A stretch of DNA of 64,000 nucleotides from the NCBI GenBank assembly GCA_012064385.1, contig QRDG01000519.1, forward strand, positions 633,011 through 697,010, written 5' to 3'. The notes under the pieces were generated by a model. The model was not told where the DNA came from, made no database searches, and saw nothing but the letters and a program-made list of their open reading frames with translations. Of this stretch, positions 54,156 through 64,000 are shown piece by piece. This stretch comes from Puccinellia tenuiflora (Eukaryota > Streptophyta > Magnoliopsida > Poales > Poaceae). How positions within the stretch are numbered: the first letter of the stretch is position 1; the number at the start of each line of letters is the position of its first letter. The position numbers and the translations under genes are program-made.

Positions 54156-55905
54156 CCTCACAACCGATGCTGAAGAGGGGTTCCTTTAGAAAAGGTTGAG
54201 AGCTGAGACAGAGCAATAAATTTGGAGGGATACCTTTCACCACGTACCCGAAAAGGTTCACAAGCGAAACAGTGCAATGAGTTGGATAAAATAGTAGTAC
54301 TCTACTACTACTAGAGTGGATTCCACTTACCAAAGAAATTAAGTGTGAAAGATGTACTATAGTATACCAAAAGGAGAGGCTGCGTCCAGACGTGCACCAT
54401 GCATGCATGCCCTATGAATTGAACCGGTAGTTCGTATACATGAGTTTCAGAATTCTCCAGTTTTGGTTCTGTATGCAACCTGTACGTGACAAGTACTACT
54501 TCCGCATGTGGCGGTACACGATACTATGTGGGCTACGTTCATGTAGAAATGAAAAGGGAAATCAAGAGCGTCTCTCTGGTCAAACTGCACTGCCCATTGA
54601 TTTGACAAGACAATGGCGAGGCGTGCAGGGATAACCATACATGTCACCTAATGTCATGTCAGTAGTAGTAGCACGTCAGTGGAGACAGTGAAATCCAACT
54701 ACAGACCGATCAAAATATTTGATATGATAGGGCTATAGCCTATATACAGCTACTCTTGCAGTCTACTCGGGTCACATGGTCCTCGAAACAAGAGGAGATG
54801 CAGCAGAGGAGCGCACGCTCATTTTGATTAATTCAGATTTTGCTTGGATTTGGTATACTTACAATGATGTTGTGTGCAGCTTTGTTTCTCAAGTTTTTTG
54901 GAATTTTCTCGACTTTCTGCGGTTTTCTTACACAACTGGGCCAAATTTGCCCCCATGACCCTGCGTTCGGACTACATACAAAAGTACGATTTCATTCTCT
55001 CTCTTTTCTGGTGCTTCACAAACAAATCTCAATTTTTGCACTCGCTAGAAAAATGGTATTGCAAGTTAATTCATCAGTCTTGCTTCAATCTTGGTACACC
55101 AGCCTAAGATGAAGTTTACTTTTTGTTTTTTGTCGTTTTTTTAATGGGCCAAATTTGCCGCCATGACCATATATATATATATGATATACTTTGTGTGTGA
55201 ATTTCAAAAGTACGATTTTCACTATTTTTTGTGCTACCTACTGCTTGACATAAAAATCTCATTTCTGCATATCTAGGAAAATGGTATAGCACAAGTTAAT
55301 ATATCAGTCTTGCTTGAATCTTGTACACCAGCCTAGGATGAAGTCATGTGGAGTTTTGTTTCTCAATTTTTGAATTTTTGTCGATATTCTGCGTTTCTTT
55401 CAAAACTGCGCCAAATTTGCCCCCATGACCATATATATATGATATATATACTTTCTGTTAGAATTTCAAAAGACTAATTTCACTCTTTCTCCGGGGTACC
55501 TGCTGCTACACACATAAATCTCATTTTGAACTAGCTAGAAATATGGAATTGCAAGTTAATTTATCATTCTTGCTTCAATCTTGTACACCAGCCTAAGATA
55601 TATGAATTTTTTTTTGTTTTTTTTGTTGTTTAAAAAACTGGGTCCAATTTGCCCCCATGACCATACATATATGATATACTTTGTGTGTGAATTTCAAAAG
55701 TAAGATTTTCACTCTTTTTTGTGCTACCTACTGCTTCACACAAAAATCTCATTTCTACATATATAGAAATATGCACTAGTTAATATATCAGTCTTGCTTG
55801 AATCTTGTACACCGGCTAGCCTAGGATGAAGTCATGTGAAGTTTTGTTTCTCGATTTTTCGAATTTTTGTCGATATTCTGTGTTTCTTTCAAAACTAGGC
55901 CAAAT
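54156..55905. repeat. Duplicate of B3-gene upstream DNA
   Basis: Matches 44249-45998 with scattered substitutions and short indels, including the ~240-bp internal repeats. There is no B3 coding sequence next to it, so any promoter here is orphaned. Confidence 0.9.
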
Positions 55906-55928
55906 GTTATATATATATATATATATAT
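55906..55928. repeat. (TA)n microsatellite, copy 2 docking site
   Basis: Equivalent to the TA run at 45995-46017, here followed by a different element. Confidence 0.9.
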
Positions 55929-56297
55929 AGGGAAAATGCTTCCTACTCCCGGGTGTAGCTACACCCATGTCTAAATACTGCCATAGGGAAGTATTCGTGA
56001 TACTTTATCGGTTTGAGTATGTTTATATACTATATCTAAGATACTTCATACCAACTTACATAAAAAAAATTGCAAGTGGGTATGTAGTTTGCACTATATT
56101 AAAAATACCGTCATATTTGTACGTAAAAAATGATTATGTGAAAAAATTGTACATACTAGCTATAAAGTAGTATATATACCTCCTAAATAATCATATATAC
56201 TACATACTACATGTACATACTCTTCGGTATGATAGATACCTTCTAAATCGTGAGAAACATATGTGGGTGTAGCTACACCCGGGTGTAGTATGAATAT
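55929..56297. mobile_element. Short TIR element in the TA microsatellite
   Basis: A 370-bp AT-rich element with inverted ends: CTACTCCCGGGTGTAGCTAC, then ACCC on the left, and GGGTGTAGCTACACCCGGGT, then GTAGTA on the right. TA runs flank both sides. No coding capacity. The terminal sequence itself contains a small palindrome (GGTGTAGCTACACC). The superfamily is not identified. Confidence 0.75.
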
Positions 56298-56313
56298 TAT
56301 ATATATATATATA
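56298..56313. repeat. (TA)n microsatellite before the full MULE
   Basis: Continuation of the docking tract, directly followed by GAGCAGGACTATTC. Confidence 0.85.
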
Positions 56314-56484
56314 GAGCAGGACTATTCTACAACCCCCTTAAGAGATTGTAGAATACCTATTCTACAACCCCACCCCATAAGAAACCAACTAGGATAGGTT
56401 CCTATACCGAACCGTAGACGACCCACCCGGACAGAGAACATCTCTAATAAAAACTTACGCCCCATTCTGAACTTCCCGTACCTC

Positions 56485-56995
56485 CTCTCCGGCGCGGCCG
56501 AGCGAGCGGCGGCGGGAGCCGACGCGAGGGAGGCCGCGGCGTAGTCGGCGAGTTCCCCAGGCAGGAGCACCTTCTTCTCCGGCGGGTCGGCGCGGCCGAG
56601 CGAGCGACGGCGGGAGCCGACGCGAGGGAGGCCGCGGCGGAGTCGGCGAGTTCACCCAAGCAGGTGCACCTACTTCCGCGGCGGATCGACGCGACCGAGC
56701 TCACGGGCGGCGGGAGCCGATGCGAGGCAAGCCGCGGCGGACACGGCGAGTTCACCTGAGCAGGAGCCACCTACTTCCGTGGCGGATCGACGCAACCGAG
56801 CTCACGGGCGGCGGAAGCCGACGCGAGGCAAGCCGCGGCGGACACGGCGAGTTCACCTGAGCAGGAGCCACCTCCTTCCGTGGCGGATCGACGCTCCCGA
56901 GCTCGCGGGCGGCGGAAGCCGACGCGAGGGAGGCCGCGGCGGACACGACGAGTTCACCCCGAGCAGGAGCCACCTCCTTCCTGAGTTGGCAACGG
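56485..56995. repeat. 101-bp GC-rich tandem repeat, five copies (copy 2)
   Basis: Same array as at 51560-52065, with the same number of units. Confidence 0.88.
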
Positions 56996-57022
56996 GATTT
57001 AGCAGGCAGCTGTGATACTGTG

Positions 57023-60000
57023 ATGGCTCCAATTCGACGAAGAACTGATTTGCTGGATGAAATCTCAAGCGAGCAACCGTCGTCGAAGAGGATGGCAATG
57101 GCAGCCCCGAAGGTTTGAACTGTGAACCTCTGTTGTGTTGAATTCTGAACTGCACTTGAGTTTATTGAATCTGGTCTACTATTAGCTTCAACGCGTGAAA
57201 ACTTTGAATCAGGTCGATTAGTAACAAAAAGTTCACTTAATTTTATACTGGGGTTCACTGAAATTTGCAGAAAAAGTAAAAAAATTAAATACAAGTGTTC
57301 ACTGATGATGGTTATCTGTACGAGTTGAAGTCCACATGGATGCATGTTATGGTTTACTTAATAGAATGTATATATAAGTAATAAACACCGGTACATTTTT
57401 GTTGCAGGAATTGCAATCAATTAAACATCCAAAAATGGCATGCTATGTGGTTGGTAAGAGCACACTTGACTACAAAACTGGTATTGGAACTACATAAGAA
57501 GATGCAAAATTATATGGAGAAGTTGAGGATGAAATAGCAAGCTGGTCTGGCCCTAAGCAACCTCCAAGTTCTCCATTGAACTATGATTCGCCAATGACAG
57601 TTGTTGATCCTGTGATGCGGTTTCCCAAGGGTGGTGGCAAACACCGGAGTGGTGCAAAATCTGCCGCTATCAAAAACAGTAAGCCTTTGGGGTGTGAAAC
57701 TGGCAATTCAAGTACTGCAACTTTAGCAGATCAGATGGATGAGCAAACTCAGTATGTGGATGGAATGAGCTATCGCAATGATGTTGCAGGAAATAACAAA
57801 AGGAAGTTCAGTTCCTTCATCGATGCAGTTCCCATACGGACAGTACCGCCAAGCTTCAATCAGGACGAGGAGGAAGAAATACTCTTTTGGTCAGGACCAC
57901 CAAAGCCTCCGTGCTCTCCGGTTCTGTGCAACGAGAAAATCTTTGTTATAGTCCCTGTGTTCCGCCTACCACGCCGAGCAGTGCAGAAAGATGGCAAGAT
58001 GAAGTCAACAACTGCATCTGAAGGAGTTCATAGAATTGCACGGAATGATGGCATGTTCAGAGATAAAGGATCCACTGAAGGAGGTATCCCCGAGTCATCA
58101 ACAGAGAAGTCCATGTCTGAAGAATTTGAGGTTCATACTGAAAACAAGTCCACACAGAGTCCTCCGAAAACAACAGTGAGTCAGATAGGTAACTCGAGGG
58201 ATAAAAAAAGTACAGACTAGTCCGAACAATGCAAAAAGCAGAGAAGAACTACATCAAACCACATGCCTCCCGTAGATCCTCTGTGCCATGTGCCAAATGT
58301 CACACCGCCATGCCCTATCAAGCCTAACGAGGCGCAAACTCCTACAGAGCTCCGAAAGTACACACATGTAAGTTTGCTGCAGCCACCCAATGAATTATTT
58401 TGGAAATTAAAAATAGATAATATCCTTATTCTCACTATGTGTAAAAACACCTCGTAGGCACCAGAGCTTCCAGCCAATCTAATACCATTTATTGGTCAAG
58501 AATTTGGAACAGAAACTGAGGCGTATGATTTTTACAACGCATATGCCAAGCACACAGGCTTTGGCATAAAAAAAGGGCAGCTCAACAGAGGCAGGCGGTA
58601 CCTACAATGTGTGCAAGAAGGTAAATGCAAGCCAAGTGTTGCCGATGCTGACCGACAGCGTGATAAGCTAAGCAAAAGAACTGGCTGCAAGGCGTTGATG
58701 AGATTTAAGCAGAGAAGTGATGGTACGTGTGTTGTGAGAAATGTTGAACTTGAGAACAACCACCCTCTTATGTTGAGCCCATCAATGCTCGTGTTCCTGA
58801 AATCACACAAGAAGGTGGACACGAATTTGAAGGAATATATAAAGGACCTCCATTCAAGCAACGTCAAGCATGTTAACATAATGGGGCTGCTATCCAAACT
58901 GTATAATGGGCGAGGGAACCTTCCTTTTCATGATAAAGATGTGCTGAACATGTATGTAAAAAAGTTCACAGTAGAAAATAATTGAAGTTCACATGTCATG
59001 TAAAAGAAAAAGAAGAAAAATTCCTCCACTAACAATTATTATGAACTTTATTGCAGGAAAGCAGAATTTGCTCGTGAGGATAGCAAAGGTGCAGTCCCGA
59101 AGATGTTCAAACATTTCGAGGACATGAAGGCTGAGAATTCAAACTTTTTCTATGATGTGCAGGTTGACGAAGAGAACAGAATAAAGAACATATTCTGGGC
59201 AAACGCAAGAAGCAGAGCTAAATACATGGATTTTGGCGACTGTGTGACATTTGATACAACCTACAAAACGAACAAGTACCATATGCCACTCGCCGTATTT
59301 GTAGGCGTCAACAACCACTTACAGTCATGCATTTTTGGTGTTGCACTCATGGGTGATGAGAGTGTTGAATCTTTCAAATGGGTATTTAGCACCTTCTTGA
59401 ATTGCATGGGAGGGAAGCAACCTATATGCATACTAACAGGTCTGTCTTATTCCTTCAACCATCAAATAAAAAAAATGACAGATTATATGTAATGATTTTT
59501 ACAAACTGCAGATCAGTGCCCCTCAATGGCAAAGGCAATAAAAGCAATTTTGACACGCTCTCTCCATAAATTGTGTCGATGGCACATTATGAGGAAGTAT
59601 AAGAATCCATTGAAGACACTTTATAAATTGTTTCCTGAACTAAAGTATGAGCTTGCTACAGTTCTCAATCATCCACTAATGCTGTCAGAATTCGAAGATG
59701 CTTGGCATGCCTTGATGGACAAATACGGTCTACATGATGTCAATGTAATGGTAAACTTGTGGGCTGAGCGGAAATCTTGGATATCAGCTTACTGGAAGGA
59801 AGTTTTCTGTGCTCGTATGACATCGACCCAAAGGAGCGAGAGTATGAATTATGTGTTGAAAAGTGGCTTTGTAAAAGAGCGCCATGATCTACATATATTT
59901 GCACAGCAGGTGAACAGCTGCATACAGACCAGACATGAAGCCGAGAATGCTGAAACGATTGCCTCTATGGTATGCTTTATCTGATCTTTTTGTGATTATT

Positions 60001-61953
60001 TAAATGCATACATGAAGTTCAAAAACTCATATCTGATGAAGTTCAAAACTCTTATATGTGAAGTTCACTACTGTATTACTACGAAACAATACACTCCTAC
60101 CACTGGCAGAAAATACGAAGTTCATTTAAAAATCATCAGAAGTTCACATTTTGGAAAAACATGTTTTGCCTCCATGGTATGCTCTATCTGTGCTGTATGT
60201 ACTTCAGTTGTGTGGTTGTGTGTGGATTAGGGAAATTGAAGTTCATACATGATAACTTTATAAGTCCAGATCATATCCAAAGGAAGTTAACTGTATGTTG
60301 TTTTGTATCGAACATGTGCAGGGGACAGAAAAGGGGCGACACGTTATGGCTTTGAGAAACAATTGATTGAGCAGTACACAAGGGCCGCATATTTAGTATT
60401 TCGGGAACGCCTGTATCACAGTAATGCATTCCGCATCAAAAGATCGCACGAAGAACCCACAGATTTCCTTGTGTACCACTACAACCAAAGTAGGGAATTT
60501 GCTTGGTCCCGGCATGAGTTCTGTGTATATGCAGATGAAGGTAAAGGCAAATACCAATGCGAGTGCAAGCTATGGGAACACACAGGTACAAAAAAAAAGT
60601 TTATTCTTATTATTATGTAAAAACATACATATGAAAAAATAACAAATTCAGCACCTATCCGCAGGATTGTTCTGCCAGCACGTCATAGTAGTGTTTGAAC
60701 ACCTAAGATTGGACAGAATACCAGACGAATATATACTGCAAAGATACACCAAGAATGCCGTGAAGGATCGAAGTTTCAACCGCAGAGACTACAGATCAAC
60801 AGATTGCAATGGTACATCTCTTGAGAATAGGCGAACAATCCTGTTCAACGAGGCCATGAAGACGGTAAACAGAGGATGCTCGTCGGACCACATGTTTGAC
60901 ATGGCACTCTCTGCTTTGATAGATGTGAATACACGTATGGACTCTGATGAAATCGATGTTAACAATTCAACTAAGAAAACAACGTACGAGGAAACACCGA
61001 TTGGAATGGCTGGGTCTGATGAGATTCCAGCTACAGAAAATACTGCTCCTCCAGATCCATATGCAGATATCCAGCCGCCGCCAGTGGCAAAGACAAAAGG
61101 CAGCAAGAATACAACAACTGGCTCGGAAACTGCAAAAAAGGAAAAATCAGTTGCTCCACGCCCGCGGCCAGAACTTGATGGTAATGGACTTCCAAAGGGT
61201 AAGAGGCTGTGCAGCAACTGCAATAAAATTGCAGGACACAATTCCAGGACGTGCAAGAAAAGAGAGCTTGCAGAAAAGCTTTTAGAATCACACCAGAAAG
61301 TTTATGGACCTACCAGCTCTATAGAGAATGTAAAGTTGTGCATCAAAAAGATTGTAGCAAAACAGAAAATGGATGGAGAAGAGGAGATAGACACCGATGA
61401 AGATGAGGACTATGAAAACGACACAGAAGAGGAAGAAGTGGAAGAGGAGGAAGAAGAAGAAGAAGACGAAGTGGAAGAAGAGGATGAAGAAAAAGAAGAC
61501 GAAGATGACAGCGAAGGCTCGATTGAACATGGCAAAAATGCAACTGGAGATAGAGAACAACCATGCACAACGGAAGCTCCTAACAGCCATAAACGCGCAG
61601 ACAATGAGCTGACAAATGTAACTATTCCATCAGGGCAACGTATTTGCGGCATATGCCATGAGAAAGCTGGACACAATTCGCGGACATGCCCCAGGAAAAA
61701 AGAGATTCTCGAAAAACAAGTTTTAGAAAGACAGAGTGGTGACAGCAAAAAAATGATGCCGCAAGGAAAAAGGACCTGTGGAAGTTGTGGGAAAATAACA
61801 GGACATAATGCGAGAACATGCGAGAGGTTAAAATTGGAGGAGGAACTGGGACAGCAGAAGCTAAACTTGCAAACGCAGCAAGATGCTGACACGAAAAGAA
61901 CTAGCGCGCAATCAGTGACTCCACAAAGAAGAAGTAGCCGATTTACAAAATGA
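57023..61953 (+). pseudogene. FAR1/MuDR-like transposase, full-length but damaged copy 2
   Basis: Exons: 57023-57112, 57408-58367, 58458-58951, 59057-59439, 59512-59969, 60322-60585 and 60665-61953, most with clean splice sites. Domains in order: a low-complexity N-terminus; FAR1-type DNA-binding domain (EFGTETEAYDFYNAYAKHTG); MULE DDE transposase (TFDTTYKTNKYHMPLAVFVG, then LTDQCPSMAKAI, then CRWHIMRKY); SWIM zinc finger (CECKLWEHTGLFCQHVIVVF); an acidic tract; and three CCHC-like knuckles of the type CxxCxxxxGHNxRTC. In-frame TAA at 57495-57497 (shared with copy 1), a TGG-to-TAG at about 58218, and a probable 1-base shift near 60335 disable it. The C-terminal half is otherwise open. Confidence 0.85.
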
Positions 61954-62974
61954 AGTGTGATTATAATGTTGCTTGTATTAACAGGATATTGTGTGATATT
62001 ATGCAATACACAAAGATATACCTCATATATAGGTAATGAAGTTCATTTCTGTATGCCCAAAATTAATGTATCAAATACAAAAGGTTCAATGATTTAGATT
62101 CTATATGAGGTTGAAGTTCACATGGAGTTCATGATATAGTTCACTTGTTATGTCTGCTGAAGTTCATTTTATATTTATTTAGATGTTCAATTCATATGTT
62201 TCAATACTATGAGGTTGAAGTCCACATGGAGTTCATGATATAGTTCACTTGATATGTCTGCTGAAGTTCATATTATAATTATTTTAGGTGTTAATTTCAT
62301 ATGGTTTCAATACTATGAGCAGAACAGACCAGGGTGAACACAGTTTGGGAAGTTCACTACTGCACACAGTAAGGTTCCATTTACTGGGCTACGATTTTTT
62401 CACTTATTGGGAGTCCAGTGTTAAAAAAAAATGGTGATGCACCATTCTAGCAACACAAGTGCACACATAAAAGGAACATATAACACAAAAAAATGGAACT
62501 ACATCTATCCATTTATCCACCCTGTTACATCGCATGCAAAATAGAAACGGAAAAATAAAATAACCCCGGATGGTTTCTTTTTTTCCTGTTGACGTTGTCA
62601 GTCCACATGCCATTATCCGTGAAAAACCAGGAAGTTTACTATAAATATTTGTAAAGTTCAGTATATTAGTTGAGTGCAGTTCACTTCATCTTTAAAAAAA
62701 AAAAATTGGCTGTTTTGTAAAAAAAATCAGTAGGATAGTTGAGTGCAGTCCACACGTAAATAAAATTGAAAGTCCTCATGTAAAGTAATTTTAAAGTCCA
62801 CATATAAGTAACTCTGAAGTTCATACATATGTAATTTTGAAGTTCAGCAACACACAAAAAACAAAAACAAAAACAAAAACCTAAGAGGTTAGCAGTCAAT
62901 ATAACACTATGGTGCTGTTACAAATGGTTGAATGACATGAATATCAATGATTTACATAATAGCATAATTATCTA
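61954..62974. other. Spacer between convergent MULE genes
   Basis: AT-rich sequence with many AAGTTCA/AAGTTCAC motifs and a duplicated block (GTTGAAGTCCACATGGAGTT, then CATGATATAGTTCACTTG) near 62113 and 62217. No gene seen. Confidence 0.7.
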
Positions 62975-63974
62975 TTATTGTGCCTGCAGTTCCCCGCGAT
63001 CTTTGACTGCTTGTGTTAGCAACTCCTGAGTTGCTTGTGATCCTAGGCCAAGAAGAAGAACAAGGTCTTGGATATCACTGGGCCATTGGAGAGGTGATAT
63101 CTCATTCTTGGGATGGAACATGAGCTGGTACATGTATTCAGCCTTCCAGTCCTCGACACGAGCCTACATACAGGATATATGAGATGTTTAAGAGAACAAA
63201 ATAATAATAGTAAACAGCTGGTTTTTTGAACATAAAATGATGATGCCATTGAAAGAAAAAGGGACTCACATCTTTATTTTTTATTTTCTCCACCAGTCTG
63301 TTACCATCGAATGTGTATGCAACCCTCAGAGCATAGAAGCCGCACTCATTTGCGCCCTGCTCTGGCATGGCCACGTAATTGCACCTATCAGCAGCTACCT
63401 CCCAATGATGTACATTATGCTTGTTGTAGGCTGCTGTCCCATAAACTTCCTTCATAAGTGACACCATCCTTCTCACCTGAAGAAATACATGGACAGAAGC
63501 TGACAGATAACTATATTGAGTAAAAAAAAGAACACATCTTGATCACACAAAAAAGGAAAAATACACATGTACAATTTCTACACGATCAGCATGGTACTTC
63601 GTCCTGGATGTGTGTGTCAGCTTAGAATACCTCCTCGAGTCAAAAATGTCCAACGAACCAGTGTATCTGTGTTCATCACGTAAACCGTGTGGTGACACTG
63701 CTTGAAATGAGGGATAATGATCTGTTTGAAACAAAGGAAGTTCAGATAGAAACAAGAAAAAGAACTACATTATGGATTTTGAAAAATTGATTTTCAAATC
63801 AAGATAGAAACCTAAAAGTTAAAAAACAATTACCAGCTTTGCCCTCAGTAGGTTTTCATTTTCCCTCACATAGTACTTGAAATATTTAGCAGCTTGTTTC
63901 ACATCAAATGGATCCCTTTTCACCTCAACACCACTACTATCTTTCGGCAAAAATGGTGCAAAATCAAGAAGGTA
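62975..63974 (-). CDS. Ulp1-type (C48) protease of the MULE, C-terminal part
   Basis: Exons from the window edge: 63974-63834 (YLLDFAPFLPKDSSGVEVKR), 63721-63573, 63476-63270 and 63163-62975, ending in TAA. Exon 2 begins IIIPHFKQCHHTVYVMN, holding the catalytic-type His, and then reads GSLDIFDSRRYSK, holding the Asp, after what appears to be a 1-base frameshift near 63662. Exon 3 has the Cys in EQGANECGFYALRVAYTFDG. All junctions are phase 0. The N-terminus is outside the window. If active it would process SUMO-type modifiers. It is convergent with the transposase gene. Confidence 0.75.
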
Positions 63975-64000
63975 CTGTGAAAAAAAAACCAAAAAGTTGA

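Larger units (their letters stand above)
53417..58346. repeat. Tandem duplication, copy 2
   Basis: This unit starts at the junction GAGCTC (53417-53422), where FAR1-like gene sequence switches directly to LTR sequence, and repeats LTR, target duplication CCTCA, B3 upstream DNA, TA tract and the MULE 5' region. It contains a 370-bp TIR element not present in copy 1. Confidence 0.85.
56314..64000 (+). mobile_element. Autonomous-type MULE with FAR1-like transposase and Ulp1 protease genes (runs off the window)
   Basis: Left terminal region GAGCAGGACTATTCTACAAC, then a GC-rich 101-bp tandem array, a multi-exon transposase gene on the plus strand, an AAGTTCAC-rich spacer and a convergent minus-strand Ulp1-type gene. 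The right terminus is beyond position 64000. MULEs carrying a Ulp1-like gene are known in plants (Kaonashi type). The pairing with a FAR1-like transposase is seen here directly. Confidence 0.82.

Overview
This is nuclear DNA from a grass, most likely a Triticeae species (wheat, barley or a relative). The inference rests on dense nested plant transposons (Copia, chromovirus and Athila-like Gypsy, CACTA, Mutator-like, Stowaway), plant-style introns, and two plant-type gene remnants (DUF241 and B3). No database search was run. Family names come from motifs visible in translation, and divergence estimates were made by eye.

Layout. 1-9821: a minus-strand DUF241-family gene cut after codon 42 by a tandem Copia array (LTR-internal-LTR-internal-LTR, 375-9695) with the duplication ACACA. 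10470-15954: a reverse-oriented, chromodomain-type Gypsy element with several lesions and the duplication CAAAC. 16217-33190: a composite block of CACTA elements. It holds a TnpA-like gene fused to a Ulp1-type protease (16749-20697), a stretch with TATA boxes and three hairpins (23060-23870), and a TNP2 transposase (24024-30835). TNP2 is interrupted near its stop by a second CACTA (24052-27530), which carries its own transcription-unit-like structure and an array of hairpin modules. A small coiled-coil/membrane gene (30993-31660) and the Ulp1 end of a third CACTA follow. 33190-37619 and 44249-45998: host DNA with a minus-strand B3-domain gene. It is split upstream of its start codon by a gag-only, Athila-like retrotransposon (37620-44248, duplication CCTCA).

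43510-64000: a tandem duplication whose junction lies at a 6-bp microhomology (GAGCTC, 53417-53422). Each copy runs from inside the 3' LTR, through B3 upstream DNA and a (TA)n tract, into a Mutator-like element (MULE) coding for a FAR1/MuDR-type transposase. In copy 1 the TA tract also hosts two other MULE-like elements, one carrying a captured TPR-like gene fragment. In copy 2 it hosts a short TIR element. The second MULE runs off the window and carries a convergent Ulp1-type protease gene.

The most interesting signal is the hairpin cargo of the CACTA elements. The nested CACTA contains consecutive modules in which a near-constant spacer alternates with a hairpin. Between modules the hairpin stems change on both arms so that pairing is kept. 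One ~250-bp hairpin block is shared with the neighbouring CACTA, where it sits just behind a TATA box. This resembles a transposon-borne microRNA-like array. The known precedent is rice miR820, which is carried by CACTA elements and directed at a host DNA methyltransferase gene. The targets here are unknown.
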